Below, piece by piece: positions 23,043-34,297 of a stretch of DNA of 64,000 bases. The notes under the pieces were generated by a model. The model saw only the letters and a list, made by a program, of their open reading frames with translations. It was not told the DNA's origin and searched no databases. Every line of letters begins with the position of its first letter. Position 1 is the stretch's first letter. The position numbers and the translations under genes are program-made. The stretch is taken from assembly GCF_902167145.1 (NCBI RefSeq), contig NC_050099.1, forward strand, positions 17,250,434 to 17,314,433, in the 5' to 3' direction. This DNA comes from Zea mays. Lineage: Eukaryota > Streptophyta > Magnoliopsida > Poales > Poaceae.

Positions 23043-26000
23043 GTAAGAGGGTTCGGGGGTGGTTCTAGGTGTCCCGCCTCGGTTTCCTGTCCTCGGACGA
23101 CGCTGGCCGCGGCTTGTCCTCGCCGCGCCGTCCCCCATCTCCCCTCCAAACCTCCCACTCCCACCTCCAGCCTCCGGTGCTTCCCCTCGGCAACTTCATC
23201 TCCGGACCTCGCCCTTCCTTTCCTGTGTGGACTCGTGGTAGGCTAGTGGCTGCGCGAGGCCAGCGGGTAGCAGGAGAAGGCCAGCCGTCGAGCCTCCCCA
23301 CCTGTTAACAACCCAGATCGCCGAGCCGCCGCAGCAGGTTCCAGGAACCAGAGAAGGGGAGTGGAGGGAGAAGAACAGTAGTATTAGGGTTCACAATTCT
23401 CGACCCCTCTCTCTCAGTGGACATGCTGTTTAAGACTTTAAGTATAATATTACACGGCCTCCGGCCCATCAGTTGATCCAGTCGCGGCCCACGACCCTGG
23501 AATTCGGCCTTGGTGCGCGGCGGCCCTTTCCTCCTCCTCTGGCTTCAGTCTTGGTTCCCTGTTCTTCTGAATGTGCCTCATCAGCTATGCTGACATTCCC
23601 CTCTCCAAGAGATGGCGGTTGTCCCCAAGCCGCCGCAGTGGGAAAGCGTTGACGGCGCAATGCCACCTCGTCCTCCCATGTATCAAGGGCTTCATCACAG
23701 TTGGACCAGCGCCCCTTCACTTGAGCAACATGATGGCCGCCGCGTGAGACTGAGCGCCGCACGAGCACTAGTACAGGAACCTGGACATCAACGTGAACAT
23801 GAGGTAAAGATTGACTGACGAGATCAATAGATTTCACACTGGGTTTGAGCTGTGAGACATGGAAAATAGGGTGAATTGACGAAGATGGAGGTAACTCAAG
23901 TTTGTATGCCACACTTCCAATCCGTTGCAGTATTCTATATGGGCCAAAGTACTTGAAGGAAAGCTTGTGGTTGGCACATGCTGCAACTGAGCTCTGGACA
24001 TATGGTTGGAGCTTAAGATAAACCATGTCACCGACCGAATAAACACGATCAGTCCGGTTCTTGTCAGCTTGGGATTTCATGCGCTGCTGGGCGCGAAGCA
24101 AGTGCTGGCGAACAATTTGTGTCATGAGCTGGCGGTGTGATAACCATTCCTGAAGATCGGCATGAGGAATGGCGTCCGAGGCGGAAACTCCCAGACTGCG
24201 AGGGGAACGCCCATATAAGACTTCAAACGGTGAAGTGCCCAGGGAAGAATGTAATGAAGTGTTGTACCAATATTCCGCCAGCGGCAGCCATTTACGCCAG
24301 TGATGTGGGTGAGAACTCACAAAACAACGAAGGAATGTTTCCAAACATTGATTAACCCGTTCGGTCTGGCCATCCGACTGTGGGTGATAGGACGAACTCA
24401 TTCGTAGCATGGTGCCAGACAACCGGAATAGCTCCTTCCAGAATGTACTTGTAAAAATTATGTCACGGTCCGAGACGATGGCTTCTGGTAGACCATGTAA
24501 GCGGTATACAAAATCCATGAACAGTTGGGCGATTTTCAGAGCAGTAAAGGGATGCGCCAATGCAAGGAAATGTGCGAATTTAGAAAATTTGTCGACGACT
24601 ACCAGGATGCAGTCATATCTCCCAGATTTAGGCAGTCCCTCAATAAAGTCCATCGAAATCACTTGCCACGCATGAGAAGGGACCTGAAGGGGTTGCAACA
24701 GTCCTGGATACTTGGACCTGTCTGGTTTGGCACGTGCGCAGACATCACATGAGCGAACGAAATTGCGAATTGTGGATTTCATAGCCTGCCAAGCAAACAA
24801 TTGTTTCACTCGACGATATGTAACTGGAAACCCTGAATGCCCCCCATGGCGCTGTTGTGCAGAGCAGCAATGACTTTGGTCTGAAGGGATGGACTGTGAC
24901 CCAACCAAATACGGTCCTTATATCGGATGATGCTGTTTGAAAGAGTATAATGACCGGTATCAGATGAACCAGCAGATAACTCGGTAAGCAATTGAATGGC
25001 TTTAGGGTCTTGATTGTAACTGGAAATAATGTCTGATAACCACTGCGGTGTGCTAACTGAAATAGCATTGCAGTCCAGGGAAGTGTGAGGACGTCGGCCA
25101 CTCGGTTGGTCGATCCTTGCTTGTAAACTATTTGGTATTGAAGACCTAACAGTTTGGTAAATACCTTCTGTTGCCAGGGTGTCTTTAGATGTTGTTCATT
25201 GAGCTGTATCAGACTTTTTTGTTCTGTAAAAATCTGAAATATGCCATGTTGCAGATAAGACCTCCAGTGGTCGACGGCTAGTAAAATTGCAAGGTACTCC
25301 TTCTCATATGCTGACAGGCCCATGTTCTTGATGCCCAATGGTTTGCTGACGTAAGCTAGAGGGTGTCCATCTTGCAACAGGACGGCTCCAACACTCGACC
25401 CGGATGCATCTGTCTCGATGGCGAAAGGATGAGTAAAATTTGGTAGTGCTAAAACTGGTGCCGATGAAAGGGCAGTTTTCAGCAGAGAAAAAGCCAAAGT
25501 GTGTTCATCAGTCCATACAAAGATAGTATGTTTCTTCAATAGATTGGTTAGGGGTTTGGCGATTATACCGAAGTTCTTGACAAACTTACGGTAGTATCCT
25601 GCCAAACCGAGGAACCCACGTAACTCCTTTGCATTCTGAGGTGTTGGCCAAGAAGATACTGCCTCCACTTTGGTTGGGTCCGTAGATACACCATCCTTGC
25701 TGATCACATGACCCAAGTATGCGATTTTCTGTTTTGCAAAGGAGCACTTAGACAGTTTAACCTGCCAATGGTCCTGGCGTAACAGCTGCAATACCCAATC
25801 TAGGTGCAGAAGGTGGTTGTCCCATGTATCACTGTACACTAAAATATCATCGAAGAACACCAACGCACATTTTCTGAGAAGGGGTTTCAGAGTGCTGTTC
25901 ATTGCGCCCTGAAAGGTAGCAGGCGCACCAGTAAGACCAAATGCCATCACACAAAACTCGAAGTGGCCATGATGTGTCTGGAATGTCGTTTTGTGCTGAT

Positions 26001-29000
26001 CTCGTGGGTCCATCCGGATTTGGTGAAACCCAGCTCGAAGATCCAAGGTTGAGAACCAAGCTGCTCCAAAGAGTTCATCCATAATGGGTACTGGAAATTT
26101 AGCCTTAGTTGTGAGTGCGTTCAGATGGCGATAGTCCACACAAAAACGATAGGAATTGTCCTTCTTGACCAAAATAACAGAAGAGGAAAAGGGGCTTTTG
26201 CTGTGTTGAATAAGGCCTGAGCTGAGCATGTCACCGATCTGCTTCTCAATTTCTGTTTTAAGAGCAGGAGCATAACGGTATGGTCTCATTTGCATCGGCC
26301 TAGCCCCAGGTATCAAAGGAATCCGGTGATCACAATCCCTGACAGGAGGAAGACCTTGCGGCACCTCAAACACTGATGAATAGCGATCCAACAAGGACTG
26401 TAATTCTGGTGGAAGCGATTGGATGATATGTTGGTCAGTGTCTGGAAGCTGTGAAAGGCTGCACAATTGAACCAGAGCACCCTGTCCATCTGAAGCTTGT
26501 ACGCCATATAACTTGACTAGAGAAGAACCACAGTTAGAGACAACCATTTATCTGCCCAATGGACCCACATCAGGCTATGTTCTGATAACCAATCCATGCC
26601 AATGATCATGTCAAATGGTTGAAGGTCGAGAATCTTTAGGGTGGAAGTAAATCGGTGGCCTTGAATGGACCATTCGGCATTGGTCAGTTCAGCACAACAA
26701 GACAGCTTAGACCCATTAGCAACTTGGACCAATAATGGCTGACAGCTGCAACATTGGTACATGAGGTACTATGGATGAACTGATAAATGAAATGGAACTG
26801 CTTGAATCCAATAAGATAAGGACATATAGCTCCCCGATCTCTCCCACGAACCTCATAGACTTGGACTGGCTATCATCCCTGGACAAGGACTGACATAAAT
26901 GCAGGCAATTAAGAGTTTCTGACTGATCAGCTTTAGACATGTTGTCTTCATGCGGTAGCTGGAATTGTTGCCACAGTTCTTCCACCATGTGTAACTGCAC
27001 TGTGTCCGGACATTGGTGACCTCGAGAATATGCCAAGCCACATTTGTAACAAAGACCCTTAGCCTTACTGTAAGCATATACTGAAGACAAACAGTCGGGT
27101 TGAGCAGTTGCTGGAGTCTTAACGTCATGGTGAGTGGGTGGGATCCCTGTTGGTGGAGGCAATGGCATGGGAACCCTCTGAGACGTCTTGGAATATGATC
27201 TGGAGTCGAATTTGCTAAATTCCCTTGGCTTGGTTGTCGCCCCAATTTCATCCTACAATTGGGCAAGAACATAGGCAGTATCCATATCTTTGGGACGTTG
27301 AATCATAACAATGGACTTAATATCATGGCGTAGACCATCTAAGAAACACATAATATAATATAATGGGTCGGACATTGGTTGGTAACTGTTTAGCTGGTCT
27401 ACCAATTGAGCGAATTGGTCTATATACTCAGCCACCGATCCAAGCTGTTTGATGTGAAACAGCTGTCTGATCAAGATGGCATGCTGGTCTTTCCCGAAAC
27501 GCTCTCGGAGCAAAAACCCAAACTTTGACCATGATATGTGGGGTAGCTTATGTTCAACAGATTGAAGCCATCGAGATGCGGCGCCAGAAAAATGCATCGT
27601 AGCTACCTTAATCCAAACTCTAGGATGGACCTCATACATAGCAAAATAATTCTCACAGTGGGTTTGCCAAAGCTTGGGGTTATCACCATCGAAAGGAGGA
27701 AAAGACACACGGGGCAGCTGACCAACTCTGAACTAGGATGAAAACCATGAGATCGTTGACCACTGCTAACGGAATTTGGGTTGATGTGCTGAAATGGGGG
27801 GTGAAACAAGAATTCGGGCGTACTGTTGTGTGGGAGGTGGGTTTGGGCGTAGACACGCCCAAAGCCAGACTCCCGACGTTGGTGTTCGACGCGGTGCCCC
27901 ATTGGGCCATCGGCCTTGCCAGTGGCAGGTGGTGGACGTCCCCCGACCGATTGGTAGGACCCCAGCAAGCCGGCCGCGTGGAGGAACGAAGTTGTCGGGG
28001 ACGGAGGAGGTGGAGCGCGTTGCTTGGTGAGGTCCTGTCGCACCAGATTCATGGTGTACTTGAGGTCGTCCACCGATGCTTCCATGTATGGGTGCCAGGA
28101 ATCGAACGCCGCAGTGGCGGACTCCAACGCCCCACCCGGGATGCGGCCGCCGCCTCCACCGCATCGAGGCACTCGACGGTCGCGGCAACGTGGGAATCGA
28201 TCTCCGACCGCAGTGTAGCAGCAAAGGAATTGGACACAGTTGTCTCCAATTGCTGGATCGACGAGGTGTTCCGAGTGACGGACGCATCCAGCGACCGCCA
28301 GCGCGCATCCTGCGCAGCTAGGCGCTCGCTGATTTCGCGGAGGATCTTGGACTGCTTGTCGATGGCGAGCTTGAGGTTCGGCTCCATGGCCCCCAAGTGC
28401 TTGGCGCGGCGCGTGAAGTAGGATTTCTCCAGCCCAGAGACCGATGTCTCCGATACCAATTTGTTAACAACCCAGATCGCCGAGCCGCCGCAGCAGGTTC
28501 TAGGAACCAGAGAAGGGGAGTGGAGGACTGGAGGGAGAAGAAGAACAGTAGTATTAGGGTTCACAATTCTCGACCCCTTTCTCTCTCTCAGCGGCCCACG
28601 ATCCTGGAATTCGGCCTTCGTGCGCGGCGGCACTTTCCTCCTCCGGCTTCAGTCTTGGTTCCATGTTCTTCTGAATGTGCCTCGTCAGCTATGCTGACAC
28701 CACCCCAACCAGTCCTCTCGCGCTCGCCCGCCAGAGCACAGAGGCTAGTTGGGGGATTTTTTGTGATTGCCTTGGTGTTTGCCGAAAATCACACTTAGGT
28801 TGTCTAAGCTTTGTTTCGATCATTTCGTGTTTTGTAAATTATATGGATCGGAAAACAAATCTTCTTGGGGTAAACTAGAAATCATCTTCAGTCTTTGCAT
28901 ACACCACTTATTTGTCAAATTACCGATAGAATATAATTGTTATATGTGATGTATTAGTATAAATTTGCTATACATATGTCTAGACCGAGTTTTGTAGACA

Positions 29001-31554
29001 ATTGGTCCGCCCTACCTGAAATTTTCAGGCTGGGTCTGCCACTGGTTGTAGTGTTGGGGAGGGCGGACTCGCGGAGCAAGATAGCTGCAGTTGCTTGGTT
29101 GGCTTTGTAATCTTGGATTGGTAGAGTTGAGCTTTGGTTGGATTTTGGGTGGATTAAAATAGCTGCGGTTGCCTGGTAGGCTTCGCAATCTTTTAATTTG
29201 GTCGGATTTCGGGGTTTCGAATTCTAACAGGGAATGTGGGGTGGAGGAAGGCGATAGATAATCTTACTCCTGTGGTTGAAATTTATCTAATTCTTTTGAT
29301 GTTACCGATGGGGGTACTGACCCATTAATCTTGTACGAAGTATTAGAGGTTCTTGGTTGTGCGAGTCTTGGGTACTTTATTTTGTTCTGATGCAATTACA
29401 AGTCCTGAGTAAGTTTATTTGATAGTGTGCAAATTTGGTGGGTGTTGCTGCAGGACATAGGAATGTTGGAAGAGCAGCATTGCACTAGTGGTCAATAAAT
29501 GCTAATTTTTGAGATATGTGAATATAATTTTTGGTGCATGTTTTTCCATCCATCTCTTAGAAATCTGCTAGTGTCAGCTTTGTTTTGTACTAATACCTAG
29601 TAGTAACCATCCACCCCAGGAATTGCTCAGTATTATGTTTATTTACTTAGCACAATTTCTGGATATGAGAGTGTTGTCGACGGGACGCCTTCCTGGGCAA
29701 GCAGTACCAGCGCCGGCAGCAGTAGTTTGAATTTCTGTTTTATTTTGATTTATTTTCAGCAAGCATACTTCAAGTGCGCATATGGTTGCTTTGATCGGCG
29801 CCATACTCAGGAAGCGATCAGCAACTGTGTGGAGAATTGTAGTGTGCCTGTCCTTGCTGCCAACAATATTTTTGAGAGTGAGATGGCCAAGTTTCAGGTA
29901 CTTCTAACTTCTAATTTCCTGCGTTACAAGTATCATTTTTCCCAAATAGAACGTAGTATCAGGCTTTTCTTTGTTCGTTTTTTTAGTAACTTAATCCCTT
30001 TGTGGCTTTGTGCTTGTGTTGAAATTATGATTGACTATCTTTTGATGCAGTGAAGTTAATTGTTTCTTAGCTGTAACTTTTTACTACAGAATCTTTCTGA
30101 CTTTAAGTTACTAAAATTTGATTTATGTCCTCCATTTTGCTCTGATTTTATTGATGTTTGCAGCAACTCTAATGCTGTGTGTAAATGGACTATTTTCCAA
30201 GTGTATGCATGATAGTTTCAATGTTGTTCAGTCACCAGCCCTAATACCTCAACAATCATGATGTATGTTGTTGGTTCGCTGTGATGGTGTACTTGTTTCA
30301 TGCAATCAACCATGTATGCAATCACTTGTCATATGGAAGTCCTATTCCTAGAAGATAATTTAGGATTAATAAGCAGCATATTTGTTGCTATAGTTATTTT
30401 TGTTCGATGAATATGCTTTAATGGTCTCAATGGTACAAGTAGGAGTTTTATAAGGTTCTCCCCTGCAGCAATTTAGTTTTTGCTTCATCCTTATGTACAT
30501 TGTACTTCTGACATACAATCTGAGAACCTTCCTTCACTTCACCTGTTCTGTTGAGGTTCACATCATCACATGTCAACAGTTCTGACATACAATAGGGCAT
30601 GTTTCCCACCTGGTTATTTATCGTAAAATAATTATTAGTATTTATTAGTGGTTGTCATTGTTGTTGAAGATGGTTCTCTCAAGTGTCTGGAATCATGTAC
30701 AGACACAATCTTGTCACTTTGAACAGAAAACTATACCCTTTGTAGGCTAACAACTACTTTAGTCCAACCCCAATAAAACAAGGTTCCTTTGAATTTTTCA
30801 TCTTGTTTTATTCAACTTTGAACAGAAAACTATACCCTTTGTAGGTTGGACTAAAGTAGTTGTTTGCCTACAAAGGGTATAGTTTTCTGTTCAAAGTTGA
30901 ATAAAACAAGATGAAAAATTCAAGTTTTTTTAACAGAAAACTATACCGGCTTGTCTTATTCATCTTTGTTTTTGCGAAATAATGAAAAATTCAAACCATA
31001 TTTAAAGTACTACATTCGTTCTCGAATATTTGTCGCCGGCTAGTTCAGTTTTGAACTAAAACGTGACAAATAAAAAAGAACGGAGGGAGTATATTATATG
31101 CTAAATGATATAACAATAAAAATCAATAATGATTATGAAAATTTTTGAATAAGACGAACTGATCAAATTTGGTGTAAAAAAGTCAAACGAATTATAAATT
31201 GAAACACATGAATATTGTAGCTGCCTAACTGTAATTCATCTCCTAGTAGGTTCATATTCATAGGAACCTTGTTTTGGCCTATTGCTATTTTAGTGTTTAG
31301 ATTATGCATGTATTTCTCAGCATAAACTAGCATGCCACCTATATATATCTTTGTTACATTGCCCCTTGCTTTAGGGAATGTTGAACCGGTCATTGAGGGT
31401 CTGTCAAGATAAGTTTGAAGCTGCCAATCTCCAGAAGTTGAAATCAGATGCAACTCGGGAACTGGAATCCTGTGTCAACAGATCTATTGATGACAGCCTC
31501 AGGGTCCTTCCGCATGTGGTGGATCAGATCAAGTCCACCCTCAAAATCAATTAG
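22932..31554 (+). CDS. FAM136A-like (DUF842) mitochondrial protein, three exons
   Basis: Exons 22932-23042, 29760-29897 and 31375-31554 join in phase 0 at GT-AG borders to give 142 residues, close to the roughly 138 of animal FAM136A. Exon 1 encodes a predicted helix (QRKLEEVNATVQQHL) with the plant-type VQDHINFTMQ. Exon 2 gives FKCAYGCFDRR and SNCVENC, two CX3C motifs. Exon 3 gives LRVCQDKFEAANL and ESCVNRSIDD and ends LKIN. Animal homologues are small soluble proteins of the mitochondrial intermembrane space; this location is inferred by homology. Intron 1 (6.7 kb) holds an antisense Gypsy element and intron 2 (1.5 kb) holds a hairpin and a MITE. No stop or frameshift breaks the exons, so the gene looks functional if the introns are spliced. 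Confidence 0.9.
23303..23595 (-). repeat. 3' LTR of the Reina-like element
   Basis: Matches 28462-28699 but is 55 bp longer. The extra sequence is a block of about 70 bp around 23410-23480 (including ACATGCTGTTTAAGACTTTAAG) that the partner lacks, partly offset by small gaps. Either the 5' LTR lost it or this copy gained it. The pol frame runs into this LTR to its stop near 23469. Confidence 0.88.
23469..26950 (-). pseudogene. pol: Gypsy pol of the Reina-like element, frameshifted
   Basis: A protease-like segment lies near 26790 with LLDSSSSISF in place of the usual DSGAS. Reverse transcriptase and RNase H follow in one 600-residue frame (26547-24745): RFCVDYRHLNALT, FFDDILVYSD near 25850, and ETDASGSSVGAVL. 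Integrase is in a second frame (24908-23469) with an H-C zinc part ending VRSCDVCARAKPDRSKYPG, then MDFIEGLP and SDRDIIFTSTFW. The C-terminus reads ALDTWEDEVALRRQRFP, a chromodomain-like tail seen in chromoviruses. Frame changes near 26530 and 24870 make it inactive. Reverse transcriptase before integrase order is diagnostic for Gypsy. Confidence 0.9.
26951..28386 (-). pseudogene. gag: Gypsy gag of the Reina-like element, frameshifted
   Basis: The likely start is ATG at 28386 (MEPNLKLAIDKQSKILREI), beginning a coiled-coil region. It changes frame near 28150 and again near 27690, where the capsid core (LWQTHCENYFAMYEVHP, then FSGAASRWLQ) runs to a stop near 27253. A third frame carries the zinc knuckle CYKCGLAYSRGHQC near 27000-27040. 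It packages element RNA. Host-strand open frames over the same segment are shadows. Confidence 0.8.
28462..28699 (-). repeat. 5' LTR of the Reina-like element
   Basis: 238 bp, ending at 28462 with TTGTTAACA on the minus strand, followed by the primer binding site. Outside it lies CCACC at 28700-28704. Confidence 0.9.
28705..29759 (+). other. Remainder of intron 1
   Basis: Host intron sequence between the Gypsy element and exon 2. It holds an imperfect direct repeat of about 38 bp (AAGATAGCTGCAGTTGC at about 29078, AAAATAGCTGCGGTTGC at about 29157). A short GC-rich patch at 29675-29727 stands out from the AT-rich surroundings. No coding function is supported. Confidence 0.6.
29760..29897 (+). 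CDS. FAM136A-like gene, exon 2 (46 codons)
   Basis: Preceded by TTTATTTTCAG and followed by GTACTTC. It encodes both CX3C motifs and ends EMAKFQ, a block strongly conserved in the family. The frame enters and leaves in phase 0. Confidence 0.9.
30716..30923. repeat. 57-bp perfect inverted repeat with extra direct copy, intron 2
   Basis: The arms 30789-30845 and 30867-30923 are exact reverse complements separated by a 21-bp loop. A 31-bp direct copy of part of the left arm lies at 30716-30746, followed by an inverted copy of the loop (CTAACAACTACTTTAGTCC). This looks like a young fold-back or a rearranged MITE. In the pre-mRNA it would form a long hairpin. Confidence 0.92.
31013..31089. mobile_element. 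Stowaway-like MITE, 77 bp
   Basis: The right end read inward is CTCCCTCCGTTCTTTTTTAT, a classic Stowaway terminus. The left end is CATTCGTTCTCGAATATTTG. TA flanks it at 31011-31012 and 31090-31091. It is AT-rich, non-coding, and lies 285 bp before exon 3. Confidence 0.75.
31375..31554 (+). CDS. FAM136A-like gene, exon 3 (59 codons and stop)
   Basis: Preceded by CCTTGCTTTAG; ends with TAG at 31552-31554. It encodes the C-terminal helical pair, with one cysteine in each half where animal homologues have CX3C motifs. Confidence 0.88.
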   Translation, partial: GMLNRSLRVCQDKFEAANLQKLKSDATRELESCVNRSIDDSLRVLPHVVDQIKSTLKIN

Positions 31555-32186
31555 AGGCACTATTACTTTTAGCAAATGAACCAGATATAGTTGAGAATGT
31601 TTCATATTCACATTCGCTGCATAACTCCACATTTTCAGAGCTCTTACCGATATTGATAGAACATGATCACCCTATCGTAGTTTTTTGGATTCTGCTCTTA
31701 CCACCTAGTCCTGGCATGTCAACAGCGTCGACATTTTGAACTCTACTGAGAACACAGCTTAGGCATTGAAAGGCTGGATGAACTTGTTGTGCTACATGTA
31801 CAAGAATACTCTTACGTCTTGTGATTTTTTACGTTGCTGTAAAGTACAAATTGTATGTTGCGACGAGACGATAAAATGCAAAAAATCATACAGACAAGTA
31901 ATAAAGAAAACATGCGTATAAAAACAACACTACCATTAAAACAATAATGCAATAAAATAAAGAATAATTAGGGTAAAAGAAAACATACTGGTCAACAGCA
32001 TAACGATTGCAGTCTCTACAACAAGCTAGAGGTTGTCTGGACAAACACAAATGTTTGGTGTCCTCACTCACCATTAACTCACTAAAAAAAATCACCTACA
32101 CTTCTGTGGACGCATTACATTGCCAGCCAGCCGGATGTAGTCCCTATGGTTACTACTATTAAAAGTGAAGGAGGCTCCACAGGTCC
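31555..32186 (+). other. 3' untranslated region and downstream flank of the FAM136A-like gene
   Basis: AT-rich sequence after the stop codon. AATAAA-type signals occur at about 31900 and 31951, either of which could serve polyadenylation, although both are rather distal. No other gene is seen before the second PIF element. Confidence 0.5.
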
Positions 32187-32326
32187 TCAGACTGTCTTCA
32201 ACGCATGCCCCCACACGCCCTCTCCCCTATTACTGTTGCTGGGATAGGGGCTACAGTACCCCTCTATCCCCTTCATCGCGTTCCTCCTCCTCCTCTTCCC
32301 TCCCGATTTCTTCTCTCTCCCGCTAA

Positions 32327-32854
32327 ATGGATGGCGACGCTACGGCGGAGAAGTTTCTCGCAGCCGCTTCCTTCCTGGACAAGAGCGCGCGCTCGGAATA
32401 CTCCGAGGAAGACGCCCGAGGCGATCCGCGGGCGACCGAACCGCCGCCGGAGAAGGTACGCGTCGATCCGTCGTCGCCCGCGAAGCGTTTGTCTTCCTCC
32501 GGCCGACGAGCAGCAGTGGGGCTCGTCCACGCGACTCCGCCCCTAACCTTCGCGGACCGGCGACCCGGCCGATCCGTGCGAAGACGCCGGCGCCGTTCGT
32601 CGCTGTCCGCCGGAACGTTTGGGTTGGGGTCGAGGTCGAAGGGAGGTCATCCATTCACGGACAGATCTACGCTCAGCCGATCTGCGTCTTTCGAGGTACA
32701 AGGTCCAAGGTACGCTTCGTCGCATCGCCTTCGTCTACACCTCGGATTCATCCGGGTTCCTTGCAAACCGTACCTAGGGTTACCACTAGGGTTTACTTGT
32801 ACTTTACCTTGTTTCTGCGCTACGATTTATGTGTTCATCGCCTACTTTGACTAG
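32327..32854 (+). other. GC-rich open frame near the left PIF terminus, unknown
   Basis: An open frame of 175 codons begins with ATGGATGGCGACGC. Only the first 43 codons or so, up to the possible donor PPPEK/GTACGC near 32456, look protein-like: acidic and alanine-rich, MDGDATAEKFLAAASFLDKS. The rest is arginine- and serine-rich and probably untranslated. It could be a first exon of the element's ORF1 transcript or of a captured host fragment. I do not recognise it. Confidence 0.35.
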
Positions 32855-33797
32855 TTAGGGTTGCGGTTATGTCCGACATCCGATGCGACAATTGTTTATG
32901 TACAAGAACCAAGTTTGATATTGTGGTACACATAGATCTGAACCTGTCCTCAATCACGTATTGCTAACTGATCCGTGCTTATGAATTAAAAAATTGATGC
33001 TTCCTTACTATGGTACAAACGAAACAACATTGAGACTTGAGTGTCATTTGCATAATCCTCATCCTCGTTTACTCATGTTTGTGACTCCACCATTTTCTCT
33101 TTTGCGAATTGATTTGCAGTCATGTGGATTGAATGTTTTTTGTTGAATGTTGCTGGTAGAGATATCCATGTTAATGTTCCTAGTATAAGAACTAAGTACC
33201 AGTGCCGTTCAATTCCCCAACACAACCCCTTGTTCCTTCCATATTGATTACTTGAAATTGGTGTTAGTTCCTCTGTCTAAGAATTGGACATCTCACCCTT
33301 CAATTTTGAGTAGTCTTTCCTTACATGACCAACTGTTGCATGCAACTAACGAAACCTTTACTTATTATGCAGCTTGATAAAATAATTTGATTATTTGACG
33401 TCCTCTTCAACTAATTGAGGTTCTAACTCCTTTTTCGCTATAGTACATTGTTTTTTATGAATTGCATAAGTCTGTCTCCATGTTTTCTGTCTGTGCTTTC
33501 ATGTGTTCTGTGCAGCTGTAGCTTATTATTTGCAACCATCTCACGTACCAAAGCCACGATACATGTGTACAAATACTTTACCAGTGCATACAAAAACAAC
33601 CAACAGTTGTTTGCTAACTGCCATGAGCACATTAGTTTCTTAAATTCAAATATTACTTTTTTATATTGCAACCCACAGATGTTTCCTAAGTGCCATGAAC
33701 ACTTTAATTTCACCAATTAGGAACAAGACTGCCCCTAATTTTTTCATGTTGCCACCTTGTCTAGCCAAGGAGGTACTGGTTGAGTATACGAATCAAG

Positions 33798-34187
33798 ATG
33801 AGCAGCCATGATGCCAAAGTGCTGCAACACTTGGTCCTCAATCTTGCATCCTCAGTGGAAACTGGTGCTTTCAATATTAGAAGCTTTCTAGAAGAGGCTT
33901 TCCGGCATTTGGGTGACGAGCATTACCTTCTCAATGCTCTACTTGCAATTCGAAAGGAGGTAGACCAGATGGAGCAGGACGCACTTGAGACCAAAGCAAG
34001 GTCTGACCCAGAGAAGGAGAGGATGGAGGAACAAATTAGCCTTGCGGAGCCTGTGAAGCCAGGGCCTAGACAAATTACTTTCACCCCCCTTCCTCCCCAG
34101 AACTGTATGAGGCCAGTGACAATGACTCCTACGACTCTGACAGGTCCACTAGGTATAGCATTTGGAACCTGTAATTGTGGTACGTAG
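33798..34187 (+). CDS. Unidentified open frame upstream of ORF1 in the PIF element
   Basis: The ATG at 33798 gives MSSHDAKVLQHLVLNLASSV and a mostly helical, acidic protein of about 129 residues. It does not resemble PIF ORF1 or transposase. A downstream alternative frame after CCCCTTCCTCCCCAG (near 34095) reads LYEASDNDSYDSDRSTRYSI and stops, which also looks coding. So a short frameshift, or a splice at that acceptor, may be involved. It could be an extra element gene or a captured host fragment. Function unknown. Confidence 0.45.
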   Translation: MSSHDAKVLQHLVLNLASSVETGAFNIRSFLEEAFRHLGDEHYLLNALLAIRKEVDQMEQDALETKARSDPEKERMEEQISLAEPVKPGPRQITFTPLPPQNCMRPVTMTPTTLTGPLGIAFGTCNCGT

Positions 34188-34297
34188 ACTACGGTGTTAC
34201 TGGTAGTAAGGCATCGAAATGAAATAAGGACTTGTGTCTTATGTATGTGATGCATGGGTGACCGATGTACGAATGCTCCTACCTTATGTTTACTTTG

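Larger units (their letters stand above)
23303..28699 (-). mobile_element. Reina-like Gypsy retrotransposon in intron 1
   Basis: The element is 5397 bp and antisense to the host gene. LTRs are 23303-23595 (293 bp) and 28462-28699 (238 bp), running TGTCAGCATAGCTGA to TTGTTAACA on the minus strand. The duplication CCACC lies at 23298-23302 and 28700-28704. The primer site after the 5' LTR reads TTGGTATCGGAG on the minus strand. Gag and a Gypsy-order pol (protease, reverse transcriptase, RNase H, integrase) fill the interior, broken by several frameshifts. The short LTRs and 5.4 kb size suggest the Reina clade; that name is from memory. Confidence 0.93.

Noticed and set aside
22691..23164. A 157-codon minus-strand frame over the start of the FAM136A-like gene
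   Set aside because: It is a shadow of GC-rich exon 1 and intron 1; exon 1 on the plus strand has clear homology and splice signals.
27738..28421. A 227-codon plus-strand frame and other plus-strand frames over 27700-28450
   Set aside because: They are the complement of Gypsy gag; the minus strand has the domains.
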